Positions 39,920 to 48,636 of a stretch of DNA of 49,152 bases are shown here, in pieces. Every line of letters begins with the position of its first letter. The stretch's first letter is position 1. The translations under genes were made by a program, and so were the position numbers. The DNA comes from a virus. The notes under the pieces are model-generated. The model made no database searches. It was not told where the DNA came from and saw only the letters and a program-made list of their open reading frames with translations. Location: positions 1-49,152 of IMG/VR virus record IMGVR_UViG_3300010885_012211. One strand, 5' to 3'.

Positions 39920-41109
39920 TGGCTTGTATAGCAAAAGAAAATGCAATTAATTACTTAATTAAACATGGTGGTACTGATGATGTTAGAAAAGTAATTAACT
40001 ATCAGAAGTTTGATGAAATCAATAATAAGCTGACTGGTATAGCTGAAGATAAGTATGGTCTTAAGACTAATGGTAATAAACTATTTACTATTCAGTATGA
40101 AGCTATTAATTACATAGCAGATACTCCAACATACAGAGAAAATAAATATACTGTACCAAGAGCTATTCCTAATGACATTCTTTTTGAAGAGTTAGATAGA
40201 CTGATCAGAATTCATGATATGAAAAAAGATCAAGGTCTGAATCCTCCGGAGCAACCTATGATGATGAGGCAACCTACTCCAGAAGTAGATTATAAATTAA
40301 AACTTATTAATGGTCTAAATAAGATAAGTAGAAATAAATTTGAACCGGAGAAACTACAAGGCTGGTTAAATGACCTTCAAAAGCAAGGAGTTCCTGCACA
40401 GCAATTAGAGATATTTAAAAATGTTGCTAAACCAGGAATGACTAAAGATGAAATAGCTGTAGCTATTGCTGCTAATTATAGTTATACTGTTGATATTAAT
40501 ATTGCTACTGAACTTATTAAAAGTGCTAATGTAGCATATGATACATTTACTTTAAATGGTGATGATTATTCTAAAATAGATACTTATAGAAAAAATGGTA
40601 ATGTAATAACTAAAGAAGAATATAATTTAGCTACTGAGCAATATAAAAAAACTGAAAATTTAGGAAATAGAAATACTCAATACTACTCTAACTTATCAGT
40701 ACCAGGAGGTACTAATTATACAGAACAAGAAATAGCTACACCAGAAATTACTCCTTCTATTAAAGGACATGCTGAGTTTGCTACAGAACAAGGTATAGGT
40801 TGGTTTAGAAGTGATGAAAAAGATGCCACAAAAATAGAAAGAAAAGATTTAGGTACTTTTAATGTAGAAAATGATATTTATACACAAAAGTTTGATGCTG
40901 AAAAAATAGAAACTACTTATTATAAAAATAATAATTTAATATCTAAAGAAGAATATACTAAATCTAGGTTAAAACAACCTGAATTTAAAACTCGTAGAAT
41001 ACTAGAAGTACAATCTGATATTTTCCAAAAGTCAAGAGATATTAAAAGTGCAGAAGATATATATGCTGAAATAAAAAAATCAGGTGATTTAATTGTAGAT
41101 TGTGGATAA
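39919..41109 (+). CDS. N-terminal part of a split polyvalent cargo protein
   Basis: A 396-residue protein starting MAC. Residues 1-100 are helical ('AINYLIKHGGTDDVRKVINYQKF...'); the rest contains 'LNKISRNKF...LQGWLNDLQKQGVPAQQLEIFKNV' and, near 285-375, 'GHAEFATEQGIGWFRSDE' and 'RRILEVQSDIFQKSRD'. I associate these last motifs with large polyvalent phage proteins in which they are followed by 'NQFLQLLNKDNNW', and that continuation is found instead at residue 197 of the 2,232-residue gene 1.2 kb downstream. The gene therefore looks like the front of a protein separated from its back by the GIY-YIG gene and a kinase domain. It ends 'SGDLIVDCG', which resembles a natural end more than a random stop. 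Function unknown. Confidence 0.55.
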   Translation: MACIAKENAINYLIKHGGTDDVRKVINYQKFDEINNKLTGIAEDKYGLKTNGNKLFTIQYEAINYIADTPTYRENKYTVPRAIPNDILFEELDRLIRIHDMKKDQGLNPPEQPMMMRQPTPEVDYKLKLINGLNKISRNKFEPEKLQGWLNDLQKQGVPAQQLEIFKNVAKPGMTKDEIAVAIAANYSYTVDINIATELIKSANVAYDTFTLNGDDYSKIDTYRKNGNVITKEEYNLATEQYKKTENLGNRNTQYYSNLSVPGGTNYTEQEIATPEITPSIKGHAEFATEQGIGWFRSDEKDATKIERKDLGTFNVENDIYTQKFDAEKIETTYYKNNNLISKEEYTKSRLKQPEFKTRRILEVQSDIFQKSRDIKSAEDIYAEIKKSGDLIVDCG

Positions 41110-41124
41110 ATATATTGAAATTTA

Positions 41125-41156
41125 TTTGGTAAATCAGAATGTATTTTGTATCTTTG
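41125..41156 (+). promoter_or_regulatory. Bacteroidota-type promoter of the GIY-YIG gene
   Basis: TTTG (41125-41128), a 20-base spacer, then TATCTTTG (41149-41156) matches the Bacteroidota primary-sigma consensus TTTG / TAnnTTTG with the preferred spacing. The predicted start point falls at or within a few bases of ATG41161, so the mRNA would be leaderless or nearly so. It is the only full match to this consensus I found upstream of a gene in the window. Confidence 0.75.
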
Positions 41157-41160
41157 TATT

Positions 41161-41754
41161 ATGAAAGCACCAGATTATAAAGGAAGTTGTATATATGTAA
41201 TTAAGAACAATATAAATGAAAAATGTTATATTGGTTCAGCATATCATTTTAATAATAGAAAATATGCTCATGATTGGAAATTAAGAAAAGGTATTCATGT
41301 AAATACTATTTTACAAAATTTTGTAAACAAGTATGGAGTAGATAGTTTATATATAGAAATATTAGAAAAAGTAGAAGATGCTATTGAACTTATAAAAAGA
41401 GAACAATGGTATATAGATAATCATAATTCTGAATTTAATATTCTAAAAATTGCAGGAACAGATTATCATATTGAAAGAAAAAGAAAAGATGAAACTAAAA
41501 AATTGATTTCAGATAGTAGAAAAGATTTTAAATATACAGATGAAAGTAAAAAGAAAATGTCTGAAACAAGGATTAGAAAAATAGCAGAAGGACAACTTAA
41601 TAGTAAACTAACTGCTGAACAAGTAAAAGAAATTAAAACTTTTTTGAAAGAAGGTAAAAAAGGTAGAGATTTAGCTTTACAATTTAACGTAAAACCATCA
41701 CAAATTTCTAATATTAAAAAAGAAAGATGTTGGACTAATATAACAATAGATTAA
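41161..41754 (+). CDS. GIY-YIG homing endonuclease with NUMOD3-like and HTH parts
   Basis: A 197-residue free-standing endonuclease. Residues 8-26 'GSCIYVIKNNINEKCYIGS' form the GIY-YIG core (Tyr12, Tyr23), followed by Arg33, His37 and Glu81 in 'REQWYID', the expected catalytic set, and 'FNI' near 92-94. Residues about 125-140 'YTDESKKKMSETR' look like a NUMOD3 DNA-binding motif, and the C-terminus 'LTAEQVKEIKTFLKEG...ALQFNVKPSQISNIKK' is a helix-turn-helix. An in-frame TTG at 41146 would add five codons but lies inside the promoter -7 region, so ATG41161 is preferred. It lies between two halves of an apparently split cargo gene and carries a host-type promoter, as expected of a selfish gene. 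It probably cuts the uninterrupted locus of related phages. Confidence 0.85.
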   Translation: MKAPDYKGSCIYVIKNNINEKCYIGSAYHFNNRKYAHDWKLRKGIHVNTILQNFVNKYGVDSLYIEILEKVEDAIELIKREQWYIDNHNSEFNILKIAGTDYHIERKRKDETKKLISDSRKDFKYTDESKKKMSETRIRKIAEGQLNSKLTAEQVKEIKTFLKEGKKGRDLALQFNVKPSQISNIKKERCWTNITID

Positions 41755-41756
41755 TT

Positions 41757-44700
41757 ATGGCATGTAAACACATATATAAAGGAATAACTTATAACTCGAA
41801 AGAAGAGTTTATTGAAAAAGTTATAAATCCTCAATTAAAAACTTTAGCTAAAGATAATTCAAAAAAAGTTATTTTACCTATTGGTACTTCTGGTAGTGGC
41901 AAATCCACTTGGATTAAGTCTTTACCTAAAGATAAATATACTATTATTTCACCTGATGAAATGAGGGTAGAATTTACAGGTAATATGGATGATAAATCTA
42001 AAGATAAAGAAATATATGAAGCTGTAAAAGAAAGAACTATAAAAGCTGTAAATAGTGGTAAACAAGTAATTATTGATACTACTAATCTTCAAAAAGAAAG
42101 AAGAAGAGATTTTTTAAATGCTGTAAAAAAAGCAATACCTGATGTAAGTTTAGAGTATAAGTTATTAGAGTTAAATCCAGAACTTGCTAAACAAAGAATT
42201 AAAGCACAAATAGAAAGAGGTGAAAATAGGGCAAATGTACCTGATAGTACAATAGATAGGCATGCTTTATTATATAAAGAAATGTTAGAAGATATTAAAG
42301 AAGAACCTTTAACACCTTTTAATTCTACTGATAACTCTCCTCAGAATCAGTTTCTCCAACTTCTAAACAAAGATAATAACTGGGTAACATTTTTTGTTAA
42401 ATCTATTATACAAGGTAGTGCTAAGAAAGGTTATGAGAAAGTATTATTTCCTAGTGGCAATACAGCTAGTAAAGTTCAAGGTCATACTACTTTAGAAGAG
42501 TTTAAAAAAGGAAAAGAAGACAGGATTAAAGAACTTGAGAAAGAAAATCAAGAACTTAAAAATAAAAAATTAGATCTTGAAGTTGAAAAAGCTTATGCAT
42601 CTTTATTTGAACCAATAACACAAGAACAATTTGATAAAACAAATAAAAATCAAATTGAAAGTAATAATAGAGAAATAAATCAACTTAAAGAAGAACTTAA
42701 AAGAGTAGAGGGACCAGAAGGTTTTGTTGCTCTTAGACCTATTTATAACTTTTATGAAAATACTGTAGCTAATGTTCTTAAAAAACAAGGATATAATCCT
42801 GTATTAATTACAGATGAGTATGGTAATACTTGGTATGAAGTTACTATAGAAGAAAATAGAGATCTTGCTCCTATTGCATTTATGAAAGAAACTGCAGATA
42901 TGTTTGCAGAGATTCCGGAAATTGAAATAAATATCCAATCATTAAATAATCAAAGAGCAAAAGAAGCAGCAAATGCATTAGCCAATAAGATTGCTACAGC
43001 ACTTAATGTAAGTTTTAGAAATATAACAGCTGAAGAAGCTAAAAATATTTTAAAAGATAGAGTGATTGGTTACAAAGGTGAACCAGCATTTTATTTTGCG
43101 GGGACTGTATATATAGTAGGAGATAATATAAACATGCATACTGTACTGCATGAGTTTTCTCATCCTCTATTACAAGCTATAAAAAAGGATAATCCGGAAT
43201 TGTTTAATAAACTTTATGATCAGTTAGCTGGCACTGGAGAAGGAGAAGGTATAAAAGACTATGTAAGAAAAAACTATCCGGAATTAAAAGAAGATACAGA
43301 CTTATTTAAAGAAGAGTGTCTTGCATTTGCATTACAATTAAAAGCTGTAAATAAAGTTACCGGTCAAGCTGAAACTCAAGGGTTTATAGACTTTATTAAA
43401 AACTTATTATACTCAATTAAACAAGCAGTTAAAAAAATCTTTAATATCAAGCAAGGTGTTACTGATATAAATGTTGATACTACTATTGAAAAACTAGCTG
43501 AGAAACTATTAGGAGAAGAGTTTGATCTCAAAATACCTAAAGTAACTGCACAAGACATGGAGATGTTTGCCAGATTCAATATTGAAAGTGTTAAACAACT
43601 TATAGAGAATGCATCTGTAAAATCCATTAATGAAATAATTAATAGATTATATCAAGCAGATCTTGAAATTATTACAAAAGCTGAAAACTTTGTTGGAGAT
43701 AAAGCATCTCAAAAAATCATTAGAGAAAGTATTTTTAACCAGGGAACAACAGAGTTAGCTAAAGGTATTAAGAAATCACTTAAAGGTTATCAAACAGTAA
43801 CAACTACACAACAAGCTACTGTAGAAGAAAAAATAAACAATGCATTAGAAGCTGAGAAAAGAAGACTTGAGGACCTTAATAATAAAGCAGTATCACTTGT
43901 AACATCTTTAGGTCTTACAGATGAGATGCTAAAAAATATTGTAAATGAGTTAACACTATTACAAAAAGGTAACTACACTAATCCACATAAAGTTGCAGTA
44001 ATTAATTTATTTAAAGGCATAGCCAGAAGATTATATCAAACAACTTCAGATATTGATCAGGTATTAAAGAAAGACTTTTCATTTGATACTAGTAACCCAT
44101 TGGCACAGATGCTTAATGAAATTACTAGAAATGCAATTAGAGCTGAAGAACTAGTAAGAGAGATGAGCAAAGAGATTACTACATCTAAGCTTGTTGAAAT
44201 TACCGGGTATATGACTCAGTTTGTAGAAGATGAGATGAAATCTGATTTAGGTAATATACTTAAGAACATACTTAATGAAGAAGAGTTTAACACTTTTGTT
44301 GATAAAATCATAAATCAACAAGTTACTGATGCTGACATAAATCAAGTAATAGCTAAAGACCCTACTGGTAAGATTGAAAGTAAGTATATCAATAAATTTA
44401 TTGGTAGATACAATCAGTATATACTAAATGCTCCAAAAATAAGAGCAGTACTTGAAGGTAAAACAAGAGATGTTAGCCCACTTAATAGATTTTTAGAGAG
44501 TTACTCAAGCAGTAATAATCCTATAATTGGTGGTATCAGTACTTGGATAGAAGAGCAAAAGACTGAATCAGAGCAAAGAGTTTGGAAAAGAGCAATGGAT
44601 TTTAAAGTTCAATTGGAAACTTTATTGCCGGCAGTTGGATTTAGCAAAAGCAATACTAGACAATTACTAGACATGCTTACTTTTGAAGATGAAGTAGTAG

Positions 44701-47700
44701 GTTATAATAAAAAAACAGGTCAAATTGAAAGAAGAAAAGTTCATACTTTTTTAAATCCTCACGGTAATGGTTGGAGATATGAGTTAGACTCAAGAGAGTT
44801 TGCTGTCTTTGAAGCTAGAAGAAATGGTGATGAAGCTGCAGTAAAAGCTGCAGAAACTGAACTTAGAAACTTCAAAAGAAACTACATGTTTGATGAGTAT
44901 GTTCCTGAGTATTATGAAAAGGATGAAATCTTTAAAAAATATCCACTTGGTGATGAAGCTTGGTTAGATAAAAAATTAGCACTTGACACATTTGCAGCAG
45001 AACAAAATAAACTGCATAATGAAACTGAAAGGTTTGAGAATTATTCACAAGTTCAAGAAGCTTGGAGAAAGTATCAACAGTTATATTCTTTGAGATATGA
45101 AGATGGTACAATGAAAACCGGTAATGATCTTGAAAAAGCTAAGATACTAATAGAGTATAGAAATACTACAAGAGATTATTATGAGTTTGTACCTATCAAG
45201 GGTTCATTACAAACTGCTTATAATGAATTTGTAAATCTTAAAAAAGCACAAGGTTTATCCGGTGAAGAACTAGATATTGCTGTAAAAAAATGGATTAAGC
45301 AAAATACAAAAATACTTTACTCAGAAGAGTACTATAAAGATAAGTCAAGACTATTAACTAGATTAAGAGAGCTACAAAGAAAAATAAATGAGTCAGCAAG
45401 TACTGAGTTTAATCCTTCAGATGCTTTTGATGAAATCTTTGATTTGATTAATTCATATAGAGATGAACAAGGTCAACCAATGGCAACTTTATTATCTAAA
45501 GATAAGCTTACTAAAATTAAACAGTTACAACAAGAAGTAAATAACTATAGACGGGCGGTAGATAAACAAACTGGTTTGTCAAGTGACTTACTTGATGAGT
45601 TAAATACTTTTATTAAAAGACACAAACAGGGAGAGACACTTTCTCCGGAAGAACAAAAAAGATATTTATATCTTAGTGACTTATCATCTGAATCTGGATT
45701 GTCTGCACATGAATTAGCAGAGTTTGATAATATACTAAATGAGTTGGGTAACTTAAGTACTAAAATACCTACTGATTATTATATGGATGAACTTAACTTT
45801 AATTTGTCAAAACACAATATTAAAGCTAAAACAGAAGATGAAGTTGATGATTATATTAATTCAGAAGAATTTAGAGAGTTAGTAAAGTCAGATGATAACT
45901 TCTTTAGCTGGTTTAAACTAAATCATGTCAATAAGAAAGTATACGTAAAAGGTAAAGGTCTTGTGACTAAACAAGAAAGAACATTTGCTAACTCAGTATC
46001 TGTACCTAAAGATCCTAGTCATATTATAACTACTGAAATTGTTGACTCTGAAACCGGTAAAACAATAGTGATTAATGGTGTGCCTAACTCAAGACACTCA
46101 TTCTTCAAAGTAAAAGATAAGTATAGAACTATTCCATTTGGTCTTACTAAAGAAGAAAAAGCTAAATACATAGGAACTGTTATAGATAACAAAGGAAACT
46201 ATTTACCTAGACCTCATAATCCAGGTCAGAAAAATAGTGCGGTAGATGCTAAGTTTGTTAATCAAAGATACATGGATCTTAAACTTGCAAATAATGCTCA
46301 GTTTAAACTTCTAGAAGCTACTACAAAATGGCATTTACAGACTCAAGATGGTAAGTCTAATTACAGTAAGTTGTATATGGACATGCCAAGATTTGCTATT
46401 AAAGGTGTAGTAGAAGCATTTCAAGCAGGTAAGTATGGAGAAAAAGCCGGACAAATTAAAGAGAGTGTAAGTGAGTGGTGGAAACAAAAGTTTGGAAGAT
46501 CTGTGCAAGATTCTGAAAATGAATTTAATTATAATGCAGAAAATAACTTAGTTAATACTGATTTGAACGGAGATGAGATTACTTATATACCTGTTCAAGG
46601 TCTGTATAAATTAGATCCAAAAGCTGTCAATCCAGATGTAATGGAGAATATATTAAAGTATGCACTGTCTGTAGAAGAACAGTCACAGCTTTATAAAACA
46701 TTACCTCTTATTGAAACTATGTTAGATACATTAGCTGATAAAGATGCTCAGCCAAAAAACATGGAGGCATACAGTAGAAACTTAAAAGCAGTGTTTAATG
46801 AGTTAAGAAATCCAAATAAAAAGTTTGGAACTAATAATCTACTAGGACAATTACAAAGTTTAGTACAAAGAGAATACTATGGAGTGAAAAACTCTGATGT
46901 ATCAGAACAATATCCTAAGTTGACTAAATTTTTAGGTGCTCTACAAGGTTTATCAGCACAAGCTTCATTAGCTGTTAATTTATCATCAGATTTAAAAAAC
47001 CAGTATGCTGGTTATGTACAGTTGATTATTGAAGCTGCCGGAGCTGAATTTGTAAACATGAAAGATTTAGCAGTAGGCCGCGGGTTTTCATTTAAAACAA
47101 TGTTAAACTGGTCTAGCTTTGGTAGCAAAGGAATCTATGCAGTAGGTCCCGGAGAATTAAATGTACAACTTGTAGAAATGTTTGATCCGGCCTTTAAAGC
47201 TAAAGATAACTTTGGTAAAAGTATTTCAAGACATATATGGAAAGATCTCATTAATGGTGAATGGAAATATATGCATAGAAAGTTTGGTGAACTTGAGGTG
47301 GCTTTAACATTATTTGGCTCTATGTTAAATGCTGAAAAAGTAGAACAAGTATTACCTGATGGAACTGTAAAAGTATTACATTACCAAGATGCATGGGAAA
47401 AAGGACCGGATGGTGTTGTTAAACTTAAACAAGGAATTCACCCTTCATGGAGTAATCAAACTGTTAAACATGTTTTTGAAGGTGGTCAAAAGCTTACTGA
47501 TATTGCTAAAATGTATGGAGTAACTGTACAGGAGATTAAAAAACTCAACAGCATAAAAGATGAAGTTGATTTAAATGATGGTCAGGAAATCATAATAGCA
47601 AACTCTGAAAGATTTAAATTATTCAAAAGAAAAGTTCAAGGTCTTTCTAGAGCTCTATTTGGTGCTTATGATGAATTTGGTCAACCTGAAGGAAATAAAT

Positions 47701-48455
47701 ATTTGATGTACCGCATGTTCTTCTTTATGAGAAAATGGTTTACACCAATGTTTGTAAATAGATTTGGTATTGATATGGATAAAGAAAATAATCCATATGG
47801 TGAAAGATATGATTGGGCATTAGGAAGAACTAGAAAAGGCTTTTACATTCAAGCATTTCAAACATTATTTGAAGGTATGAAAACCCTAGGTAAAAGCTTT
47901 AAGTATATGAGTAAAAAAGAAAAAGTAGCTTTGAGAAAACTTGCTGCTGAAGGTACTACAATTATTATGTTCTCAGTATTAGCATCAATGTTGTTTGGTT
48001 ATGATGATGATGATGAAGAAAAATGGAATAAAATCAGAGAAAGATCCGGTGTAATTGGATCTGATGAGTTTAATACATGGGGCTTTATGCAAAATCATAT
48101 GTTAGCACTTATGTTAGGTTTACAAGCAGAGACATCAGCTTTTGTACCATTACCAAAAATTGCAGGAATAAATTTTGGAGCAGATGATTATGCAAACATC
48201 CTTACATCAACAACTACATCATTCGGTAATACCTTATTATTATATTTGGAAATACTATCAGATGTACTTAATTTAGTTACCTTTAATGATCTTTCAGTAT
48301 ATAAGAAAGAAGCAGGACCATACTCTTGGGAAGAAAAAGATGATTACAAAATAGTAAATCACTTATTAAGAACAGTGGGTGTTACAGGTTCTACTGGAGA
48401 TCCAGAAACTATAGTTAAAAATTTAAGAAATAGCGCAAGCAGAATTGGTAGGTAA
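41757..48455 (+). CDS. Giant polyvalent cargo protein: kinase, zincin, LysM, hydrophobic C-terminus
   Basis: A 2,232-residue protein starting MACKHIYKG. Residues about 38-185 are a P-loop kinase of the polynucleotide kinase/zeta type: Walker A GTSGSGKST (43-51), SPDEMR (65-70), IIDTTNL (105-111) and 'RANVP...IDRH'. From 197, 'NQFLQLLNKDNNWVTFF' begins a polyvalent-protein region with a coiled coil (about 250-320). A zincin domain has HEFSH (465-469) and Glu519/520, followed by an amphipathic helix like that after the zincin in the RNAP protein. After a long helical body, residues about 1904-1950 form a LysM repeat ('GGQKLTDIAKMYGVTVQEIKKLN'). Hydrophobic stretches lie at about 2066-2085 and 2147-2180. 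Likely ejected; LysM and hydrophobic parts suggest envelope contact. Enzyme activities are inferred from motifs. Confidence 0.7.
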   Translation: MACKHIYKGITYNSKEEFIEKVINPQLKTLAKDNSKKVILPIGTSGSGKSTWIKSLPKDKYTIISPDEMRVEFTGNMDDKSKDKEIYEAVKERTIKAVNSGKQVIIDTTNLQKERRRDFLNAVKKAIPDVSLEYKLLELNPELAKQRIKAQIERGENRANVPDSTIDRHALLYKEMLEDIKEEPLTPFNSTDNSPQNQFLQLLNKDNNWVTFFVKSIIQGSAKKGYEKVLFPSGNTASKVQGHTTLEEFKKGKEDRIKELEKENQELKNKKLDLEVEKAYASLFEPITQEQFDKTNKNQIESNNREINQLKEELKRVEGPEGFVALRPIYNFYENTVANVLKKQGYNPVLITDEYGNTWYEVTIEENRDLAPIAFMKETADMFAEIPEIEINIQSLNNQRAKEAANALANKIATALNVSFRNITAEEAKNILKDRVIGYKGEPAFYFAGTVYIVGDNINMHTVLHEFSHPLLQAIKKDNPELFNKLYDQLAGTGEGEGIKDYVRKNYPELKEDTDLFKEECLAFALQLKAVNKVTGQAETQGFIDFIKNLLYSIKQAVKKIFNIKQGVTDINVDTTIEKLAEKLLGEEFDLKIPKVTAQDMEMFARFNIESVKQLIENASVKSINEIINRLYQADLEIITKAENFVGDKASQKIIRESIFNQGTTELAKGIKKSLKGYQTVTTTQQATVEEKINNALEAEKRRLEDLNNKAVSLVTSLGLTDEMLKNIVNELTLLQKGNYTNPHKVAVINLFKGIARRLYQTTSDIDQVLKKDFSFDTSNPLAQMLNEITRNAIRAEELVREMSKEITTSKLVEITGYMTQFVEDEMKSDLGNILKNILNEEEFNTFVDKIINQQVTDADINQVIAKDPTGKIESKYINKFIGRYNQYILNAPKIRAVLEGKTRDVSPLNRFLESYSSSNNPIIGGISTWIEEQKTESEQRVWKRAMDFKVQLETLLPAVGFSKSNTRQLLDMLTFEDEVVGYNKKTGQIERRKVHTFLNPHGNGWRYELDSREFAVFEARRNGDEAAVKAAETELRNFKRNYMFDEYVPEYYEKDEIFKKYPLGDEAWLDKKLALDTFAAEQNKLHNETERFENYSQVQEAWRKYQQLYSLRYEDGTMKTGNDLEKAKILIEYRNTTRDYYEFVPIKGSLQTAYNEFVNLKKAQGLSGEELDIAVKKWIKQNTKILYSEEYYKDKSRLLTRLRELQRKINESASTEFNPSDAFDEIFDLINSYRDEQGQPMATLLSKDKLTKIKQLQQEVNNYRRAVDKQTGLSSDLLDELNTFIKRHKQGETLSPEEQKRYLYLSDLSSESGLSAHELAEFDNILNELGNLSTKIPTDYYMDELNFNLSKHNIKAKTEDEVDDYINSEEFRELVKSDDNFFSWFKLNHVNKKVYVKGKGLVTKQERTFANSVSVPKDPSHIITTEIVDSETGKTIVINGVPNSRHSFFKVKDKYRTIPFGLTKEEKAKYIGTVIDNKGNYLPRPHNPGQKNSAVDAKFVNQRYMDLKLANNAQFKLLEATTKWHLQTQDGKSNYSKLYMDMPRFAIKGVVEAFQAGKYGEKAGQIKESVSEWWKQKFGRSVQDSENEFNYNAENNLVNTDLNGDEITYIPVQGLYKLDPKAVNPDVMENILKYALSVEEQSQLYKTLPLIETMLDTLADKDAQPKNMEAYSRNLKAVFNELRNPNKKFGTNNLLGQLQSLVQREYYGVKNSDVSEQYPKLTKFLGALQGLSAQASLAVNLSSDLKNQYAGYVQLIIEAAGAEFVNMKDLAVGRGFSFKTMLNWSSFGSKGIYAVGPGELNVQLVEMFDPAFKAKDNFGKSISRHIWKDLINGEWKYMHRKFGELEVALTLFGSMLNAEKVEQVLPDGTVKVLHYQDAWEKGPDGVVKLKQGIHPSWSNQTVKHVFEGGQKLTDIAKMYGVTVQEIKKLNSIKDEVDLNDGQEIIIANSERFKLFKRKVQGLSRALFGAYDEFGQPEGNKYLMYRMFFFMRKWFTPMFVNRFGIDMDKENNPYGERYDWALGRTRKGFYIQAFQTLFEGMKTLGKSFKYMSKKEKVALRKLAAEGTTIIMFSVLASMLFGYDDDDEEKWNKIRERSGVIGSDEFNTWGFMQNHMLALMLGLQAETSAFVPLPKIAGINFGADDYANILTSTTTSFGNTLLLYLEILSDVLNLVTFNDLSVYKKEAGPYSWEEKDDYKIVNHLLRTVGVTGSTGDPETIVKNLRNSASRIGR

Positions 48456-48457
48456 TT

Positions 48458-48598
48458 ATGGCAAAGACAGCAACAGTATCAGTAAAAGCTTATATCAAAG
48501 TTAAGAAATCTAGACCAGGTGTGCATAGCAAAACAAAGAACTCTAAAATGAAGAGTTCTAAACATTACAAAAAGGCATACCGGGCGCAAGGCCGGTGA
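48458..48598 (+). CDS. Small basic conserved phage protein (46 residues)
   Basis: ATG48458 opens two bases after the stop of the giant gene and runs to TGA at 48596-48598. The product, beginning MAKTATVSVKAYIKVKK, is strongly basic, with 'RPGVHSKTKNSKMKSSKHYKKAYRAQGR' compositionally like a nucleic-acid-binding tail. I recognise the pattern 'RPG.H.K.K.SK...SK.YKK.YRGQG' from short genes of Bacteroidota phages. Function unknown; DNA compaction or RNA binding would fit its charge. It closes the rightward transcription unit. Confidence 0.7.
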   Translation: MAKTATVSVKAYIKVKKSRPGVHSKTKNSKMKSSKHYKKAYRAQGR

Positions 48599-48631
48599 GA
48601 AAAAAAAAGGGGAACCTATAAAAGGCTCCCC
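48599..48631 (-). terminator. Rho-independent terminator for the leftward genes
   Basis: Read on the minus strand, GGGGAGCC (48631-48624) and GGTTCCCC (48616-48609) form an 8-bp stem with one G-U pair around TTTTATA, followed at once by eight T (48608-48601). On the plus strand the same stem has an A/C mismatch and only weak T content after it, so the site serves mainly the leftward genes and perhaps, weakly, the rightward ones. Confidence 0.85.
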
Positions 48632-48636
48632 GGAAT

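Larger units (their letters stand above)
41038..42341 (+). mobile_element. Probable inserted cassette: GIY-YIG endonuclease plus kinase-encoding segment
   Basis: The interval runs from the end of the EVQSD...KSRD region of the 396-residue gene to just before the NQFLQ region of the 2,232-residue gene. It holds the last codons of the first, a free-standing homing endonuclease with its own host-type promoter, and the first 196 codons (kinase domain) of the second. Boundaries are inferred from remembered family layout, not from visible target duplications, so they are approximate. The endonuclease may have inserted alone and the kinase may be older. Confidence 0.4.

Noticed and set aside
41146-41160. 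Upstream TTG start for the GIY-YIG endonuclease
   Set aside because: It lies within the promoter -7 region, so it would not be transcribed; ATG41161 sits directly before the conserved core.
40346-42916. Absence of CCGG across the endonuclease/kinase region as proof of foreign origin
   Set aside because: Other stretches of about 2.3-2.4 kb (for example 17,830-20,149 and 27,230-29,620) also appear to lack CCGG, so the gap is not distinctive.
48575-48598. Hairpin ACCGG/CCGGT at the end of the 46-codon gene as a rightward terminator
   Set aside because: The stem is short, lies inside the coding sequence and is followed by A rather than T residues.
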